Of a stretch of DNA of 64,000 nucleotides, positions 1 through 13,378 are shown in pieces. The notes under the pieces are model-generated. The model was not told the origin of the DNA. It made no database searches and saw nothing but the letters and a program-made list of their open reading frames with translations. A program made the position numbers and the translations under genes. Position 1 is the stretch's first letter. Each line of letters opens with the position of its first letter. Location: contig CANTFL010001446.1 in NCBI GenBank assembly GCA_947650285.1, positions 1 to 64,000 of the forward strand, written 5' to 3'. Source of the stretch: Hyaloperonospora brassicae. Taxonomy: Eukaryota; Oomycota; Peronosporomycetes; Peronosporales; Peronosporaceae.

Positions 1-3000
1 CTTGATCGATCCACCAAATGGATAGCTACTATATCCATTTCCTATCCATTCAATGGATAGCTATCGTATTGAATTATTAACCCCCTGTACCAAAGCAAGG
101 ATACCCAGAAACCGATATCACGTTTACGTCATTTCGACCCCATGATTAGGTATCAAAACCCATGGCCTATCTATCAATCGTCACGTTGAATTTTGCAATA
201 GTGTGCCCCCCAACAAAAATATCACCATATTTTGAACATTGCAATTAAATCCAGATTATTGTGAACATACACCGAATAGTAGGAGTGTATCTAAATATTG
301 AGCCAGCCACCTATGCGCAACCGACTCTGCGGCATCATTTCGGACACTGTCCACCGACTTTTTCGATGTAAACGCTTGGGAGAAATCGTCCTAATCATCT
401 TTCTCAACCTCGGGCAGACCATCGATCGAACTAGTCAGTGTATCGTTTCGACCGTTGGGTGCCCCGTCCCATAGGCAAAAATCATCTGTGTCCCTACATC
501 ATCAATCATACGACTCACTTTCCATATAATTTGATCTTGGCATACAAGAGTACAGTACACCAATCTAGACCCAGCATCAGTCGCACATTATCCCATATCG
601 AGGTCGTTGTACTTGAATCTCCATCTATATGAAAGAAACAAGGTGCACGTTACCGCGGTCTGCTGGAAAGTACAACCTGTTAAGACCTTCGGATATTTCT
701 CACCTTGTAAGGACACAGATCGATGTCATTGATGTTTGAAGTGAATTCCATCCAATCGCTTCCTGCATAAAAGGTCTTCAAATAGCGATCGATCGTAGAA
801 TTAGCACTCGCAAAAAGCATTTGGGTCATTAAGTCACAAATGATGTTTTGTTTTTCGATCTCCCGACTCTGATGTCCCTGTCATATAGCTTGATCGTACC
901 GCTTTCGCGAATGTGCACATAGTAGATCACAGAATACAAGTGTCGGACCCGCAACTAACAGATTGGATAATACGAGAGACAATATTGGCACTTGTTTCTT
1001 CTGCTGTACGGGTGCCACCCTTTCTATTACTTTTTTCACAAGGACAAATACTTTCATCTTCGTCATCGGAATGTGTTTATTGGCTTATGAAACGAAACTA
1101 CAAGGTTTATTGGTATCGTGAGGAAAGACGTATATCTTTTGAACTTGTGAAACAGTTTTCCAACTATAGCGTTTCACGAGGACGAACACCATGAAAAATA
1201 AAAGCTCTGTAGATTTTCGATCGTCCATTTGTCGTGAGTCGGATCGCTACACCGACCAAAGGTTGAGCGAAGACTGCACTGGTTGGGTAAGCACGACAAT
1301 AAAGAGTGCAACGCAAATGTTGGCACAAGATCGGGTTATTTTCGTCAATACAAACTAGGTTACACATGCATAAACAATCAAATCAACAAAGTAGTACAAA
1401 TCCGTCCAAATTATGTTCAGCAAAAGTTTTTGGACATTAGCGAGTTGCGCGACTTTGGCAACGACCAAAGGCACACCTTCTGCAACAGAAGGTGCAACGA
1501 TGTGTAGCGAGATGATTACTGAGTACAAGGTGTCATAGGAAAAATCTAGCAGGATTAAAATGCGACTTAACGTACCGCATTCATTGGACTTCCGTATGCA
1601 TTATTTCATAACGAGATACAACACGCGAGGCTAGGAATTCTCGACAATGCAGCAATTTAGAATCTTGGGATCGACACATCAATGGTGCTTCGTCCCGCGT
1701 CACACATGTAACGAATTGATCTGTATTATATCTATATTATATACGTAATATATGTAATATATATTGTAACGTACATATCAATACGATCGAAGAAGCGAAA
1801 AAAGACATTTGTCGGTATCGAGCGACACACTGCTATTTGGCTAACACAGCACACGATAACTGCAATCAAACGAAAACGATGGGTGCGCGCAGTGGGAGTT
1901 GATGAAAAACCAGTCAGTTTATCTGCAGTGTTAATGGTTGGCACAAATCGTTTAAATAGTTACATGAATTGGCACAATGGTTTTATGAGGGACCATAGAA
2001 GACCCGATGATCACAACCGGATCGATAAAAGTGCACTAGATAGGTGCTATTCGATAACAATGCATACGATAGTCGTTTTTCTATAAAATTGCACCAAACG
2101 ATGGGCGACAAAATAGGCAACGGATCATTACAAATGACATTTTGATGCACCAGCGAAGTTCACAATACAACCAAACCGACCCATACCTGAGCTCATTCAT
2201 ACAAATATATGTACATACACACCATGTTCATTACTCTTCGTCTTTCATTCATAAGAACTTGTTTTGGCCTTCTCCCGTCGTCAAGCGTAATGCTCAAAAG
2301 AACTGGGGCGTTGGCGTTATCCGCGTAGGTTAAAATGTGGTATACAACGTGCAAAGTAATGGTACGATTCTGCTAGCATTTTTAACCATATTCCGGCTCG
2401 ACGTTGTCGTAATGTACATTGTCAGCTTTCGGAATCGTTATTTCATGATGGAATGAGACAGTGCTGTGTGTAAATGGCACGTACACAGTTCTGTGTTGTA
2501 TGTTAAGGAACATCAGAACATCATACACTGGCTCATCAATGCAAAAACAGCAGAGGTCATACTGGAGAGCTGATATAGCGAACAGGCTATATTGATGTTC
2601 CTCGTGCAGATGCTTGTACAGAATCGCTACGTCACGACAACAGTGCTAGCATGTAGAGCTTAAATACACCTCAGGCATTCGGCATCTTTCAAAACGTCTA
2701 CATATATCGCAGCTGGAAGAGTGACGCGCGCTTGTCGACGGCAACGCTCAAAGTGTACGCGAGAATGATTAGCGACAAGGTGGTGTTATGCGTTGACAAA
2801 GGCTGATTTTGACTCTTAGGTTATGTATTTACGAATCACAGAGCCGATGATGCTCTGACTCATGTGTATGCGTGGTATTGCTATCGAGGTACGCTTGATT
2901 CACTATCAAGTAATACGAGTAGAGGAAAGAAGAGATTGTAGAATGCGGGTCTACCTCGCGTCCCAACGTGCACAATAGTACGCGGCCACAGCAATGTGCT

Positions 3001-4649
3001 GCGAACAAGAAGTAGCCCACGATACTTCTTGGATACGTGGATGCTTGCTTGTGGCATGTTTAGATTCCCGCGTTGTAGAATCGAAGCATACGGTTTCATA
3101 AAATTGATTTGTGTCAACAACTCACCCTGGTGCACATGTACATAGCAATGGTCACATAAGATCTACCCGGTACTTCGAATCGCCGGAAATGCTCAACCTC
3201 CGTCAAGTTGCTATGATATGCGAATCAATCATCGACGACATCAATCTTGTACGACGGGATTCTACGCACGTATGTAATCAAGGATAAATGATACATCGCT
3301 GGTGCACCTTTGTTTCTGATTATCTGAAGCGTTATCCTCGTTTCATCTTGTGCTGCTTTTATATATTGGGACCATGTGGAACATTTCTTGCTTTGGCTAT
3401 CGTGGTTATTTCGTGCAATTCATATCACCTTCGAGAACTCGTGTTGACATCGAGCTAGGATACTGCTCCAGCCCACACATCGAAACAATTTGTAAGTGCC
3501 GCTTCAATCGGATCGTTAGTCACATAGTAACCATTGAAAGGCAGCTTGCGAGCCTGGCGCAGACTATTGTTGCCGAACAATCGTATGTAGATCATGGGGT
3601 TTGCTTCTGCGTTGTGCAGAGGATGCGGAGAGGAGATAATGACGCATCTTATGACAGGTTGTTGCAACATTGGTATTCAGTCATGTTTAGCACTATAGCT
3701 CAAACCGTCTTGTTCTGATCAAAAACCGTGATCCATTTGTATCTTTTGCTTACCTAAATTTGACCCATTGTGCAATTTCTCTTGATTTACAAAAAGAGCA
3801 CAAAAACATCCTTTCCCTAAATTTACGCGCAATATTTAGCACTCATATTTTCCCTTCGAAACAACACAGGCGACGCTGCATGTTGCTGATGGAATGATCG
3901 AGTACATGAACGCGTTGGGACGGTAGTCTAGAGCAAATGAGACAATCGAGTGTACCGGTCAAATTCTTCTCGTATTGATATGCATGCCCTGAATCGCATC
4001 AAAGCGCACCGGTAAGATCAGGGCCGTCAAAGGCTTCGCTCGTTCGATGTGTTTCGTGATGCTGCAGGAGTTCCAGTTGAGCGAGGTCCAGATGGGGTTG
4101 AAGATGCAGCAACAAGGCTGAGGTTTTTGCAAAGCCGTAGTTGTAGTTACTCGTTTTTGTGAAGGGACGTACCGGGAAGAGTGTGCGAGTCAAGATGGCC
4201 AGCAACATTCGTCTTTGGAAACTGGATCCAGGCCGGTAGAGAGAAAATCGGCGTGTTCGAGCGGCTAAGGCGATTGAGTTGGCGTGTCGTTTGTAACAAG
4301 TTACCCGTACGTCCAGCTGAAGAAAAGGATACCTTGCGATACGAGCTCGCCGAATCCGAACTTCGGCACAAGTTCAACATGCTTGAGGTTGGATTTTCGC
4401 GCGGCTTGAAGCCGTCGTTTTACTTGTTACTTTCAGTGGCATGCGAGCCTATGTAACACAGCCAATACAGTAACATGTTTTAGCAGCCGCTGAAGCAACT
4501 TCGCTTAAAGAGCGATTTGGCTTTTCTGTGCAACGTCAACACAGATTGACGGCGCCACACTCGTGCCTACTGCATAAAACGTGTCGGCGACGCTATCACT
4601 CGAGACCGTTCGCGCATCACTTCGTCACAGATTCATAGCTGAATCGCCA

Positions 4650-5057
4650 GCTAAACGCGAAACACCAACATGTGATTGCCCTTCCCCACGTCCCGCATAT
4701 TCCTACGAGGCGACACCAACTTTTGCATCTCAAATCGCATCGCCCTGACAGTGTCGCACCGGCGAACTTGATTTTGGGGTTTGACCTGTGCGGCTTACGC
4801 CGGGCATGCTCCCGCCTTCCACTTTTGATCAATAGAATGGGGCCCGTTCAAGGGTGTCAGCGCATGCCGCACATACGAGTGGCAAAGCCATTCCTATACA
4901 CAAGCACGTTCCCGCTGCAATCAACGACAGTGGCAGGACGTTCTTGCTGTCAACAATGCAGATCTGCATTTATACAGGCGAGCACTTTCACCGAGCCAAA
5001 CTGCTCCGTAACATTGACGATGATCCCAATGAAGATGCTCCAGTCTGGTTTCGTTGA
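4650..5057 (+). pseudogene. Possible decayed coding fragment, unrecognised (copy A)
   Basis: One plus-strand frame here has protein-like composition over about 135 codons but is broken by three stops. The last 67 codons (from 4,854) are open and include the strings INDSGRTFLLSTMQICIYTG and DDDPNEDAPVWFR. I cannot place it in a family. The identical sequence at 19,974-20,381 in copy B gives no independent support, since the two copies do not differ here. It could be a chance open frame. It lies about 1.2 kb upstream of the pectin lyase. Confidence 0.2.
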
Positions 5058-6095
5058 AGTACTGGCGACGAATCGACAATCATCGGAGGTTTGATGCCAC
5101 CGATTTCGTGTAAAGACGTGCCGTGGGTTCACTCGTATGGCGACTAGCTTTGTGACCTCGTGAAAGTAAAGTACTGGTGACCTCGTGAAAGTAAACTACC
5201 GGTCGTTGTCGGATCATACGCCTACGTGTTTGTATTGGTCCGCGCAATATGGATAGCTATCACGTGGCCTTGCCGTTTTCAGCTCTGCATTCTCAAGTCA
5301 AATCGCCAGCGCATATTCTAGATGGGGTTCAGCCCGTTCTCGTCGATTATCATGAAGAGAAAGCGAGAAAGAGCGAATACGTATGCAGTCGATCAGCCGA
5401 CGCCGGTGCGTTCTCGCCGATAGCCACGACTTCATTAGCGAGTGACGTCGAATGCAGTCGCCGATCTATTGATAATCCTCAAGTGCAGTGCACATTTGCT
5501 TCTGCATGTGGTCCGTCTCATGATCTTCGTTAGACCACGAGGGCCCGTGCACGTTTCGACGGAAGCACGAGTTCTGTCACATGCTGCATCCTACAGAACG
5601 CGGCCGTATCGATTTATGCTCCGTCGCCTGTCCGTGGCCATCCCTTGCCGATCACACCGAGTGATCCAATCATCATTTCGGTACCTCCACCCCGGCCTGT
5701 ACAACGCTCCACACGACGACGCGCTAGGATAATGTGCGACACAACTGCACCGTCCTACACTGAGCGGGCACCTTTGTCGTCCCTTCTTCGTTTGAGAGGT
5801 AGACACGGGTCCACAACATGTACAGAGCACGGTGCTAAATCATCTATCAGCGAGTGAACAAGTGCACCACCGAGAACCTCAGATGACGCTGTACCTAAAA
5901 AGTAGAGGACCGAAAAGGCGGAGCGTGTGATGACACCCAGGCTACCGACTATTGCAAAAGGGCTTGGCGCGCAATTAATACGAGTACATTTTGGCGATTT
6001 ATCTGCTTGAGCTGTGACAATCGTTTGGCTGGCTCCACAAGGGACTACCTATCTCAAGAGCTGTTAAATTTTTCATATCCGGGTTCGTTGTCCTC

Positions 6096-6189
6096 ATGAG
6101 CCGGCGCGCTGCTTCACGTATCAACGTCGTTGGGTAGAGGTCATAAGCCGGTGCGCTGTTTCCCGTATCAACGTCTTTAATTAGAGGCC
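6096..6189 (+). repeat. Two-unit 47-bp tandem repeat upstream of the lyase
   Basis: Two adjacent 47-bp units (6,096-6,142 and 6,143-6,189) each begin ATGAGCCGG or ATAAGCCGG and share GTATCAACGTC. They end 76 bp before the chosen lyase ATG, so they lie in the presumed promoter or 5' untranslated region. A regulatory role is only a possibility. Confidence 0.85.
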
Positions 6190-6265
6190 ATTCTCCAAAT
6201 TGCCTCACAGTGCAGCACTCCCATCATCGGACACGACACAACTTCCATCGATTGGTACCTACGTC

Positions 6266-7514
6266 ATGACCCGCTTCCAACGCATGTACGCTTTCGCCGC
6301 AGCACTCGCCTTTGCTGCCAAAAACGCTGCAGGCGCTTTCAAGATTGGCACTCCATCTGGTCTAGGCGTCGGCACCACGGGAGGCGCTGGCGGAAAAGTC
6401 GTGTACCCCACTTCGAACGCCGAGCTTATCGCATACCTGAACGACATCAGGCCGTTCGTCGTTGTGCTCAACCGAGCTTTTGACTTTCGCGGCACCCAAG
6501 GTACGACCACCGAGATTGGGTGCCGACCGATCGGAACTCGCAAGTGCATGGAGCAGAACAACGGCTTCAAGGGCCAAGATGTGATCCTTCAGCGAGGTGG
6601 CATGAGCAACACGGGCGGCTGCACCAACGGCACGGAGGTGATGGTCACGTACGACAACGCTGGAATCCAACGCCTGCTTGTGAGGGACAACAAGACCATC
6701 CGTGGCATTGGCAAGAACGGAGTGCTGATAGGTAAGGGACTGACGCTGCAAAACAACATCATTGTCCAGAACATCCATATCACGGAACTAAACCCACACT
6801 TGGTGTGGGGTGGCGATGCGATTTACATGGAGGGTTCCAGTGGTGGTACTATTCCGAACCGCAAAGTTTGGCTCGACCACGTGAAGGTGTCTCGAATCGG
6901 CCGCCAAATGGTCGTGACGGGCAAGGCTGGTGTGGCTGGAATGACCATCACGAACTCGGAATTCGACGGCAACACGGGCTTTTCGATGTCGTGCAACGGA
7001 CACCACACGTGGACCTTCCTGTTCTACGGAAAAAAACACGGACATCACCATGCTCAACAATTACGTACATGGAACCTCCGGTCGAACACCCAAAGTCGGC
7101 GGTGAGAAAGGTGACAATGTAGTCGTGCACATGGTCAACAACTACTGGGGGAAAAACACGGGTCATTCCATCGATGTCGGCTTGAACGGATACATTCTCG
7201 CTGAGGGCAACCACTTCGACAACACAGCTCTGACCCTCGCAATCGGTAAAGAGGAAGGCGCGTTGTATGCATTCGACCGCACTGTCGGTGCTGACCTCTG
7301 CCCACGCTATCTGGGTCGTCCGTGCGCGGAGAACGTCTTGGTCAGAAGCAGCCACTTGAAGTCGCGCAATGGGCGCTTGGCTCTTGAGGCGATGAAGGCG
7401 TACCCGAACATCGTCGACTACATGTCGAAAACGACGCGCCCTGTCCATGCGCGCGACTTGGCCAAAATGCGGGACCAGACGACCGGAAATTTCGGTGTTG
7501 GCAAGTTGGACTGA
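6266..7514 (+). CDS. Pectin lyase (polysaccharide lyase family 1), frameshifted, copy A
   Basis: Secreted enzyme predicted to cleave methyl-esterified pectin of plant cell walls by beta-elimination. I chose the ATG at 6,266 because a hydrophobic signal peptide follows it at once (MTRFQRMYAFAAALAFAA). The mature part shows parallel beta-helix features: HITELNPHLVWGGDAI, VWLDHVKVSRIGRQ and FDGNTGFSMSCNGHHTW. It then has GRTPKVGG, which fits the SGR-P-K motif carrying the catalytic arginine of pectin lyases. The reading frame breaks in a run of seven A at 7,030-7,036. The 5' frame runs to a stop at 7,105 and the C-terminal 154 codons continue in another frame to 7,514. Six A would give one 415-residue protein, a normal family length. 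The run does not suit -1 slippage, because a +1 shift is needed. It could be a real mutation, an assembly homopolymer error, or bypassed. Confidence 0.9.
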
Positions 7515-7918
7515 GTCCGCTGCGTAGTATTCTGTAAACCGCGATGGCGTTGAATACTATCTCGATGTTAAAACTCACTTTGCTTCACATTGTTGATACT
7601 GACACTTTCTTAGGGCGTTGTGGTGAGTAATGTACTGTTTACGAAGCTAGACACCTGTACAATGCGAACAACACGCAGTCCTGATCGTAGCATCGTTACC
7701 GCTCCGTCATATAGTTGCCCGTATCGATCAAGGGTCGTCGCTTTTGGACAAGATGTGCCCAATTGTAATTTACGCGCGGATGAGTCCAGCTGAAACTACA
7801 TGCTGCCGCTGATGATGGTCTGGCTGCTCTCATTCCACACGACAGACAACGTCTCAATGGACCTTGTAAGGACTTGTCTGTCTGGTTATTGAACAGCACA
7901 GGATCATCGAAGGCTGAT

Positions 7919-7987
7919 ATGCCAGTTAAGACCACAATACCAGCTAAGACCACAGTGCCAACTAAGACCACAGTGCCAGCTACGCAC
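7919..7987 (+). repeat. 18-bp minisatellite downstream of the lyase (copy A)
   Basis: Three full units and one partial unit of an 18-bp repeat of the form RTRCCARYTAAGACCACA. On the minus strand it reads as a valine-, leucine- and glycine-rich repetitive peptide. I take that as a by-product of the repeat, not a gene. Confidence 0.85.
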
Positions 7988-8431
7988 ATCGTGTTGAAAC
8001 GCTTGGTACCGTGTTTTCGGTTCTCCTGACGGACAAGGATTTAAGATTATGGTGAGGGAAATGGTGTGACGATACCAACTTTTGTCAAACGCATTGCATG
8101 TCAGTAGCCACCCATACGATTTTCGAGTGGTCTAGACATGTAAACGGTATGACCCATTCTCATGTAAACGATACGAGCCACTCGAACATCATACGCGTGG
8201 CCTGCTCACGCGACATACGAATCAAACTTTCTGGGCTGTATTTTTCACACGGTCATGGCAGGCTATCGGAAGTTGTTGATCAGACTATTTAAATGATCAC
8301 GAAGCACAGACAGTAAACGCTAGATGTACTGCTGCATCGATCATTATCGCTTTGTGAAGGAGCACGAGACGAAGAGCCGCAGCGCTGTGCAAACTACGAT
8401 TTGTGACGCATCACAGAGACCCCCTCCTCGC

Positions 8432-8923
8432 CTATGTATGAAAATGGATGATGTTGTTCCTGGATGATAGATTCGTTTCCACAGCAAGAACTATAGCACG
8501 CATCTCCTCGTTGCAAAAACTCAGCATGCCAAGATCGATGACAAGAACTGCGCTAGTCGTGTCGGTAACATTCTCCGGTTGTACTGTCACAGGCGCATTC
8601 ATGTTCACCTGGATGTCGTACGCAGTGCGGCCTTCTGCCTTTTCCAGTGAGCGCATCAACTCATCTTCTTCGGCTTCCTTTTGTGCGGTATGGTCAATTG
8701 ACTCCAAGATCGCCTTTCCATCGATCGGATCATCAGCAAATACCCAGTCTGCTACGGAAGATGTTGCAAATTGCCAAACCCTTTCAAGCTGCTTATCAGA
8801 TACTAAGCTAACGAATAATGCGCGCAGGAATATTACGAATGCTGGATCAACCATCACACGAATAGGCTCCGAGGTCACACGTACGTTTACCGTGGCTTGT
8901 ACATCATCATCACTCAACTGCAT
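8432..8923 (-). pseudogene. VPS13-like protein fragment (copy A)
   Basis: A minus-strand open frame of 163 codons resembles an internal part of VPS13, the large bridge-like lipid-transfer protein. The signature is a stretch like VNMNAPVTVQPENVTDT followed by SAVLVIDLGML, matching the NAPxIxxPEN...LVVDLG pattern of that family. It is preceded by a segment with ARG-less VRVTSEPIRVMVDPAFV. VPS13 proteins exceed 3,000 residues, so this is a small piece. Upstream the frame is closed by a TAG four codons before the first ATG, and I see no further VPS13 exons nearby. It is probably a captured or left-over fragment. The end of the frame past about codon 140 loses similarity. Confidence 0.6.
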
Positions 8924-10439
8924 GAGAACGTCCTATTGGACGTTTCATTGTGCTATAACCTCGCAGATGAAAAATGCGAGATGTTTCGACACCTCATTTG
9001 CAATGATCTACCAAAATGCGACGAGTACACTGCTATGATAAAAAGGGTCCGACTAGACCATATCGAGCACATGTAATCGATAATGAGCAATTGTGGTGAC
9101 GATCGGGATCCATATCGACCGGTCAGTAATATTCACACACGAAACCACACGAAGTGAAGAAACGTGAGCGAAATGCTGTGCTGTTTTAGTCCGATCTTTT
9201 CTTTTCATTGGTGATACCAGCCCAGCAGCTTCTATCTGTCACATAAAGTTGACGAGTCATCATGTCATGTTATACCCATGGAGCAAGCGTCAACATATCG
9301 TGATCATGCGGTGATTGTGACGACGTAGAGTAACCTGTGTCCTGTTTGATTTCCAGCCACCGTGCGACACATACAAGGAACGCGGGTCAGACACGATATG
9401 TACAGCAAACGTACTGACATGACATTGGTTGGGTCCGCAGTTAGAGTCAAGCAACAGGGGCCGTGTCCCATACAACGAGCTTGTGTATTTCGCGCGCCAA
9501 TATGCACTCTTTACGACCACAAGTTTAGTTGAGCTTCATCGAACCGCGACTTGCATTCTGTATCGAGACAATTAAGCTTCCAGCACCAACAATCATTATA
9601 ATGACGATGAATGCGGTCGACTCAATCGCCTTCTATCACCAATGCCACTCATGAAAACGTCATGGATCGTTTTGTTTTAGCAATCGGGCGTTGTCACGGA
9701 AGGCACAAAATTGGGGGCATACTTGCAAAAATTCGCTGTTCATTTGCGATGAAAATGTGCGTCTGGGCGAAATACCTGTCGGGCATACGGCGGGAGGCAT
9801 CGTACGTAATTGCTCGCCTTACAAGCGTAAAACAAGTGAGACTATCGATCGATAATGAACAACGAGTATTCAAACAGAACCCCACATTAGGTTCTCATCC
9901 TACACGAAAGAGGCCGGATGTTTGGCTAAGTATACGATTTGTCTACGTTTTGCAACGCCGCACGAGACGCCCATCTGGAGAGGACATGATGCCGAAACGA
10001 TCATGAGAGTACGATGCTGGCTCCGATCATGAGCAAATGATGTAAAAGACGAGTTCTGATAGGATGCAACACTGGTCCTTAGAAGCACCGATTGGTCTAC
10101 TGGATAGAGTCGAAGCCATGAACGTCACCATGGCATTTAGTCTTCGAGCGAAAAAACCATACATGTATTTAAGGCTACATCTCTTACCTGCGACTTCCCA
10201 CCACACACAGTAACGCTTGTCGGTATTCTTTGCCATTCTCCATGGACACTAGTGCGACCCCTTCTTGTCGATCTTCTTTGCATTATTATGAACACTTGAA
10301 TTGTTTTCGTGCAAATGGTTTCTATTTCGATCCATATAACGGCACAAAAATGCCTTGTGTCTGACAACAGGTTGGCGGGTTGTCGTCACCATTGTTGCCT
10401 CTATATAGGTTCATATATCATACCAATGATTCGTTTGGA

Positions 10440-10710
10440 TCCGATTCAGGTGTGGACAAAATCAGGTGTGGACCAAAGATCGCCTTTTCCGCGATCGCAA
10501 AACAGTGAGTTTGGGTCTCTTGCACTTTGACCACTTAGTGCCACTTAGTGACATATGATCTGCACTCAACGCTTATCGTCATCCATCCCGGTGTCATTGA
10601 CTGGATAACAGAGCGATATACTTACATACTGCAAACCCTTCTAAGCCTTATCTTAATGTAAAGCTTGAAAATTGCGCTAATTTATTCGCAATATCACGAC
10701 GTGTGGTTGA
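10440..10710 (+). repeat. Diverged repeat shared with about 28,130-28,360
   Basis: The two places share ATCAGGTGTGGACCAAA exactly, followed in the same order by diverged matches: a GATCGC...GTTTGGG block, a TGACATATG block, CTTATCYTAATST and GCAATA...CGAYGTGTGG. Overall divergence looks like roughly 30%. It is therefore much older than the copy A/B duplication and is probably part of a dispersed element. Confidence 0.5.
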
Positions 10711-11330
10711 CGATATCCAAGCAACCGCAGGTTTTCAATCGAACCGTTTACAATATGCCTAATACATTGAGTGAAGCGACTGAAATTCGCTGCACGATAT
10801 TTTCTGTATTTAAATGTCTCCAATAAAACAAAAGCCATTCTTAGACGATGGTATTGAGATCTCAATGTCACTTCGATTATCAAGGTAAGGCCTTCAAGAG
10901 CAAGAATTCTATAATTATAACCTAGCTTTGTTACGTTATGGAATCAGATCGATGTGGTAAGTTTTTTCGATTGAAGCGATAGCGAAACGGGTGATTGTGT
11001 GAAAAAACTATACAAATTCCGGACTGTTCATTCCTTCGCTATTCCGGGATGGTAAGCGCACTTTGTGCTTATGGTCAAGCCGCGTGGTTCACTAAATGAC
11101 TGAAAGAATGATATTGATACACATGGTGTTGTTGTAATTATGAATCTTTGCCTGTCTTGTTCCATCGAATGGATACAAATTCATTTACTCGCAAGGAATT
11201 CGGGACAGACGGCTAGATGATTGGTCAGACTGGAGAAATCACGAAAGAGTCGTTTGAACACTGCATGAGTACTGAGAAAGCACTAGCCTTCACGCTTCCG
11301 GTTTATCGGGCAGCTACGTCGGATTCGTAT

Positions 11331-11717
11331 TTATTCACAATTGTCTTTTACGTCGCGAATGCATACTTGTCTCATATTATCTCCGTACGTTATCGTTTGA
11401 TTTCTGATGTATGGTTGTAACAGCCGAAACACACAGTCATTGATCTTGCACCCTCGTTTAGCCTTTGCCGTCATTAGCGCTATTATCATTACCAAGGCAT
11501 CCAATAGGTTTCCTATCGACGAATATATATTCACTTTATGAGCTGAGTCGCATTCAGAATACAAAGTTTGAGTAAGCACAGTCGCCAAAATATATGCTCC
11601 ACTTGCAGACACAGCATCATTGAGTGCTGAACGCCCATACTTTATACACTGATATACAATTGAATTGACATTTAATAAGGAATGAATGAGTACGAGCCCA
11701 ACGACAACTAAGATCAT
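11331..11717 (-). CDS. Hypothetical membrane-protein-like open frame
   Basis: A 128-codon minus-strand frame starting MILVVVGLVLIHSLLN, with two or three hydrophobic segments (around residues 1-20, 40-52 and 68-85), then a basic tail. A stop lies ten codons upstream of the ATG, so it is short and isolated. I do not recognise the family. It may be a fragment of a multi-pass membrane protein or a chance frame in AT-rich DNA. There is no neighbouring gene to give context. Confidence 0.25.
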   Translation of the reverse strand: MILVVVGLVLIHSLLNVNSIVYQCIKYGRSALNDAVSASGAYILATVLTQTLYSECDSAHKVNIYSSIGNLLDALVMIIALMTAKAKRGCKINDCVFRLLQPYIRNQTITYGDNMRQVCIRDVKDNCE

Positions 11718-13378
11718 TGGTTCCCTGACGACCTTACAGTGTTACCCTCATTCAAAGTATCGCATGGGCGAAGATTCGTTTGCATTTGATGCAAATCTCG
11801 CACAGGGCCTTGAGCGAATCCGTGCGAAAGAAAAATATTATCATGGATTACGATAGAGTGCACATTTCGAAGAGTGTAAGAATCATGGTCATACGGCAGG
11901 TATCACTTGTTTCAAATCATGAAGCCTCTAAATTTCCGGTCTTTGACTTCCGTATAGGAGTACCTACGGTAGCGTTATTTGAGTATACCACACACTTTGT
12001 ATATACTGAGCACTATCTACTGTTGTATAATGTGTTTGTACAGCGCTTCAATGAATGCAAATTGGCATTTCCAGACAGTTAAGTATCACGAGCCGCCTAC
12101 AAGGTAACGAACGTTCTCGAGCCGTCATGAACGGGTATGAAGACCGTTTCAACCTATATATCGCCTATTTCCTGAAAGACTCACCTCTATTACAGAAGAA
12201 TGGTGTGGCTAAAACTTAAAAAGGGTTCATTACATTTTGCTGATCAAAGAGCGGATAAAATCGGTGGAAAAAGTGCATTTAGACTGAAGGATTAATATCA
12301 ATCACGTTATGTAGCAAGGGGATCGTCGATGATGCGATGTATCAGCCATATTTATCAATACTGCCATAAACGTAAGACGTGGCAATACATCTATGGAACC
12401 TCCATACCATCCACTTATCATTACTTCTTCTCATAGCGCTGCAAGTAGGATAGATAGCTGACCTACACCGAAAACACTTGCATTGATGGACAGGGCATCT
12501 GTGCGTTTGACCAAATCATTAAGACTCAATGCTTGAGTAGTTCATTACCTGCTACTTCTTTATGACCTACGTTTGAGCCGTTTAAATTGTGATTTAGTCC
12601 CGCCGACGTCTAGGACACGTGCATTCCAGTCCGTAGTGGAACCTGCCACAGCACAGCCTTGGCGCGTAAGCACAACAACTTCGACGAGCCAAGCCATCTA
12701 CTACTGCGGTCGCTTTCGAATAAAACGACATCCTTTTGTGTTTCACGCCTTAGAGCTTAGTTGTGGCTTTCGCCTTGTCGATGCCTCGTATCCAATTTCT
12801 CCAAATGTCTATCTGAGCCTAGCAGCTTCTCTATCACACACTACTGTGACATGACACTAATAGATAAAAGCCGACACTTTACGGGTCTCCGTCCAACAAA
12901 CACCCACTACAACAACTACGTGCGCTACGATGAGAACCACCATACCTTCAACAGACAAACCTTGAACGAACACATCTATTGGCTTCACCGGCTCATTCCT
13001 CGACAAGTCTCAAACAATTAGTCTAGTGGGTCACCAGGTCAAAATCGGCGAGACTACTTCTTTTGCTGGTAGAAAATGTTGCCCACTCCGAGACGACACT
13101 AGATACTGCCTCCACCCTCCATAAACTCTACAAGAAATGTATCGAGTATGGACGGAAGCATAGTTAGTTTTCGCAGGACTTGCCTGGGGCGTATAGCCTA
13201 TCTGATAAGACCTTAAATTCTGACTGTATTGATAGGTCTCTTTTCGCGATTGATATCACGGAGCCATTGAGCGTTCATTTCTCTCTCCTCATTCGGCTAT
13301 ACAAGACTTAATGAGATTATCTGTTGATCTTCTAGAACTGCTTCGCTTTTGCAATAGTCACTTGGCCCACCTTCGCCA

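Larger units (their letters stand above)
1..10399 (+). repeat. Copy A of a large direct segmental duplication
   Basis: This block recurs in the same orientation at 15,279-25,727. The coordinate offset is 15,278 at the left end and 15,328 at the right, mostly because copy B has a longer AT microsatellite. Identity judged by eye is about 98% or better but uneven: 4,600-5,340 shows no difference I could find, while roughly 1,900-2,350 differs at about 11 places. The right breakpoint is near 10,399, where the sequences diverge just after a shared GTTGTCGTCACCA. The left end cannot be fixed because copy A starts at the window edge and may extend beyond it. The block carries one pectin lyase and one VPS13-like fragment. 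The rest shows only short unsupported ORFs. Confidence 0.97.

Noticed and set aside
1192..1359. 56-codon frame starting MKNKSSVDFRSS in copy A
   Set aside because: Short, unrecognised, and changed by several substitutions in copy B without a clear protein-level pattern.
7028..7040. Programmed -1 frameshifting at the A AAA AAC heptamer in the lyase
   Set aside because: The downstream frame requires a +1 (or -2) shift, so a -1 slippery site would not join the two parts.
6362..7448. Minus-strand frames of 90-203 codons opposite the lyase
   Set aside because: They are shadows of the highly coding-biased pectin lyase.
7696..7989. Minus-strand valine/glycine-rich protein starting at the 18-bp minisatellite
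   Set aside because: The hydrophobic start is generated by the minisatellite, and the rest has no recognisable features. Its length differs between copies A and B.
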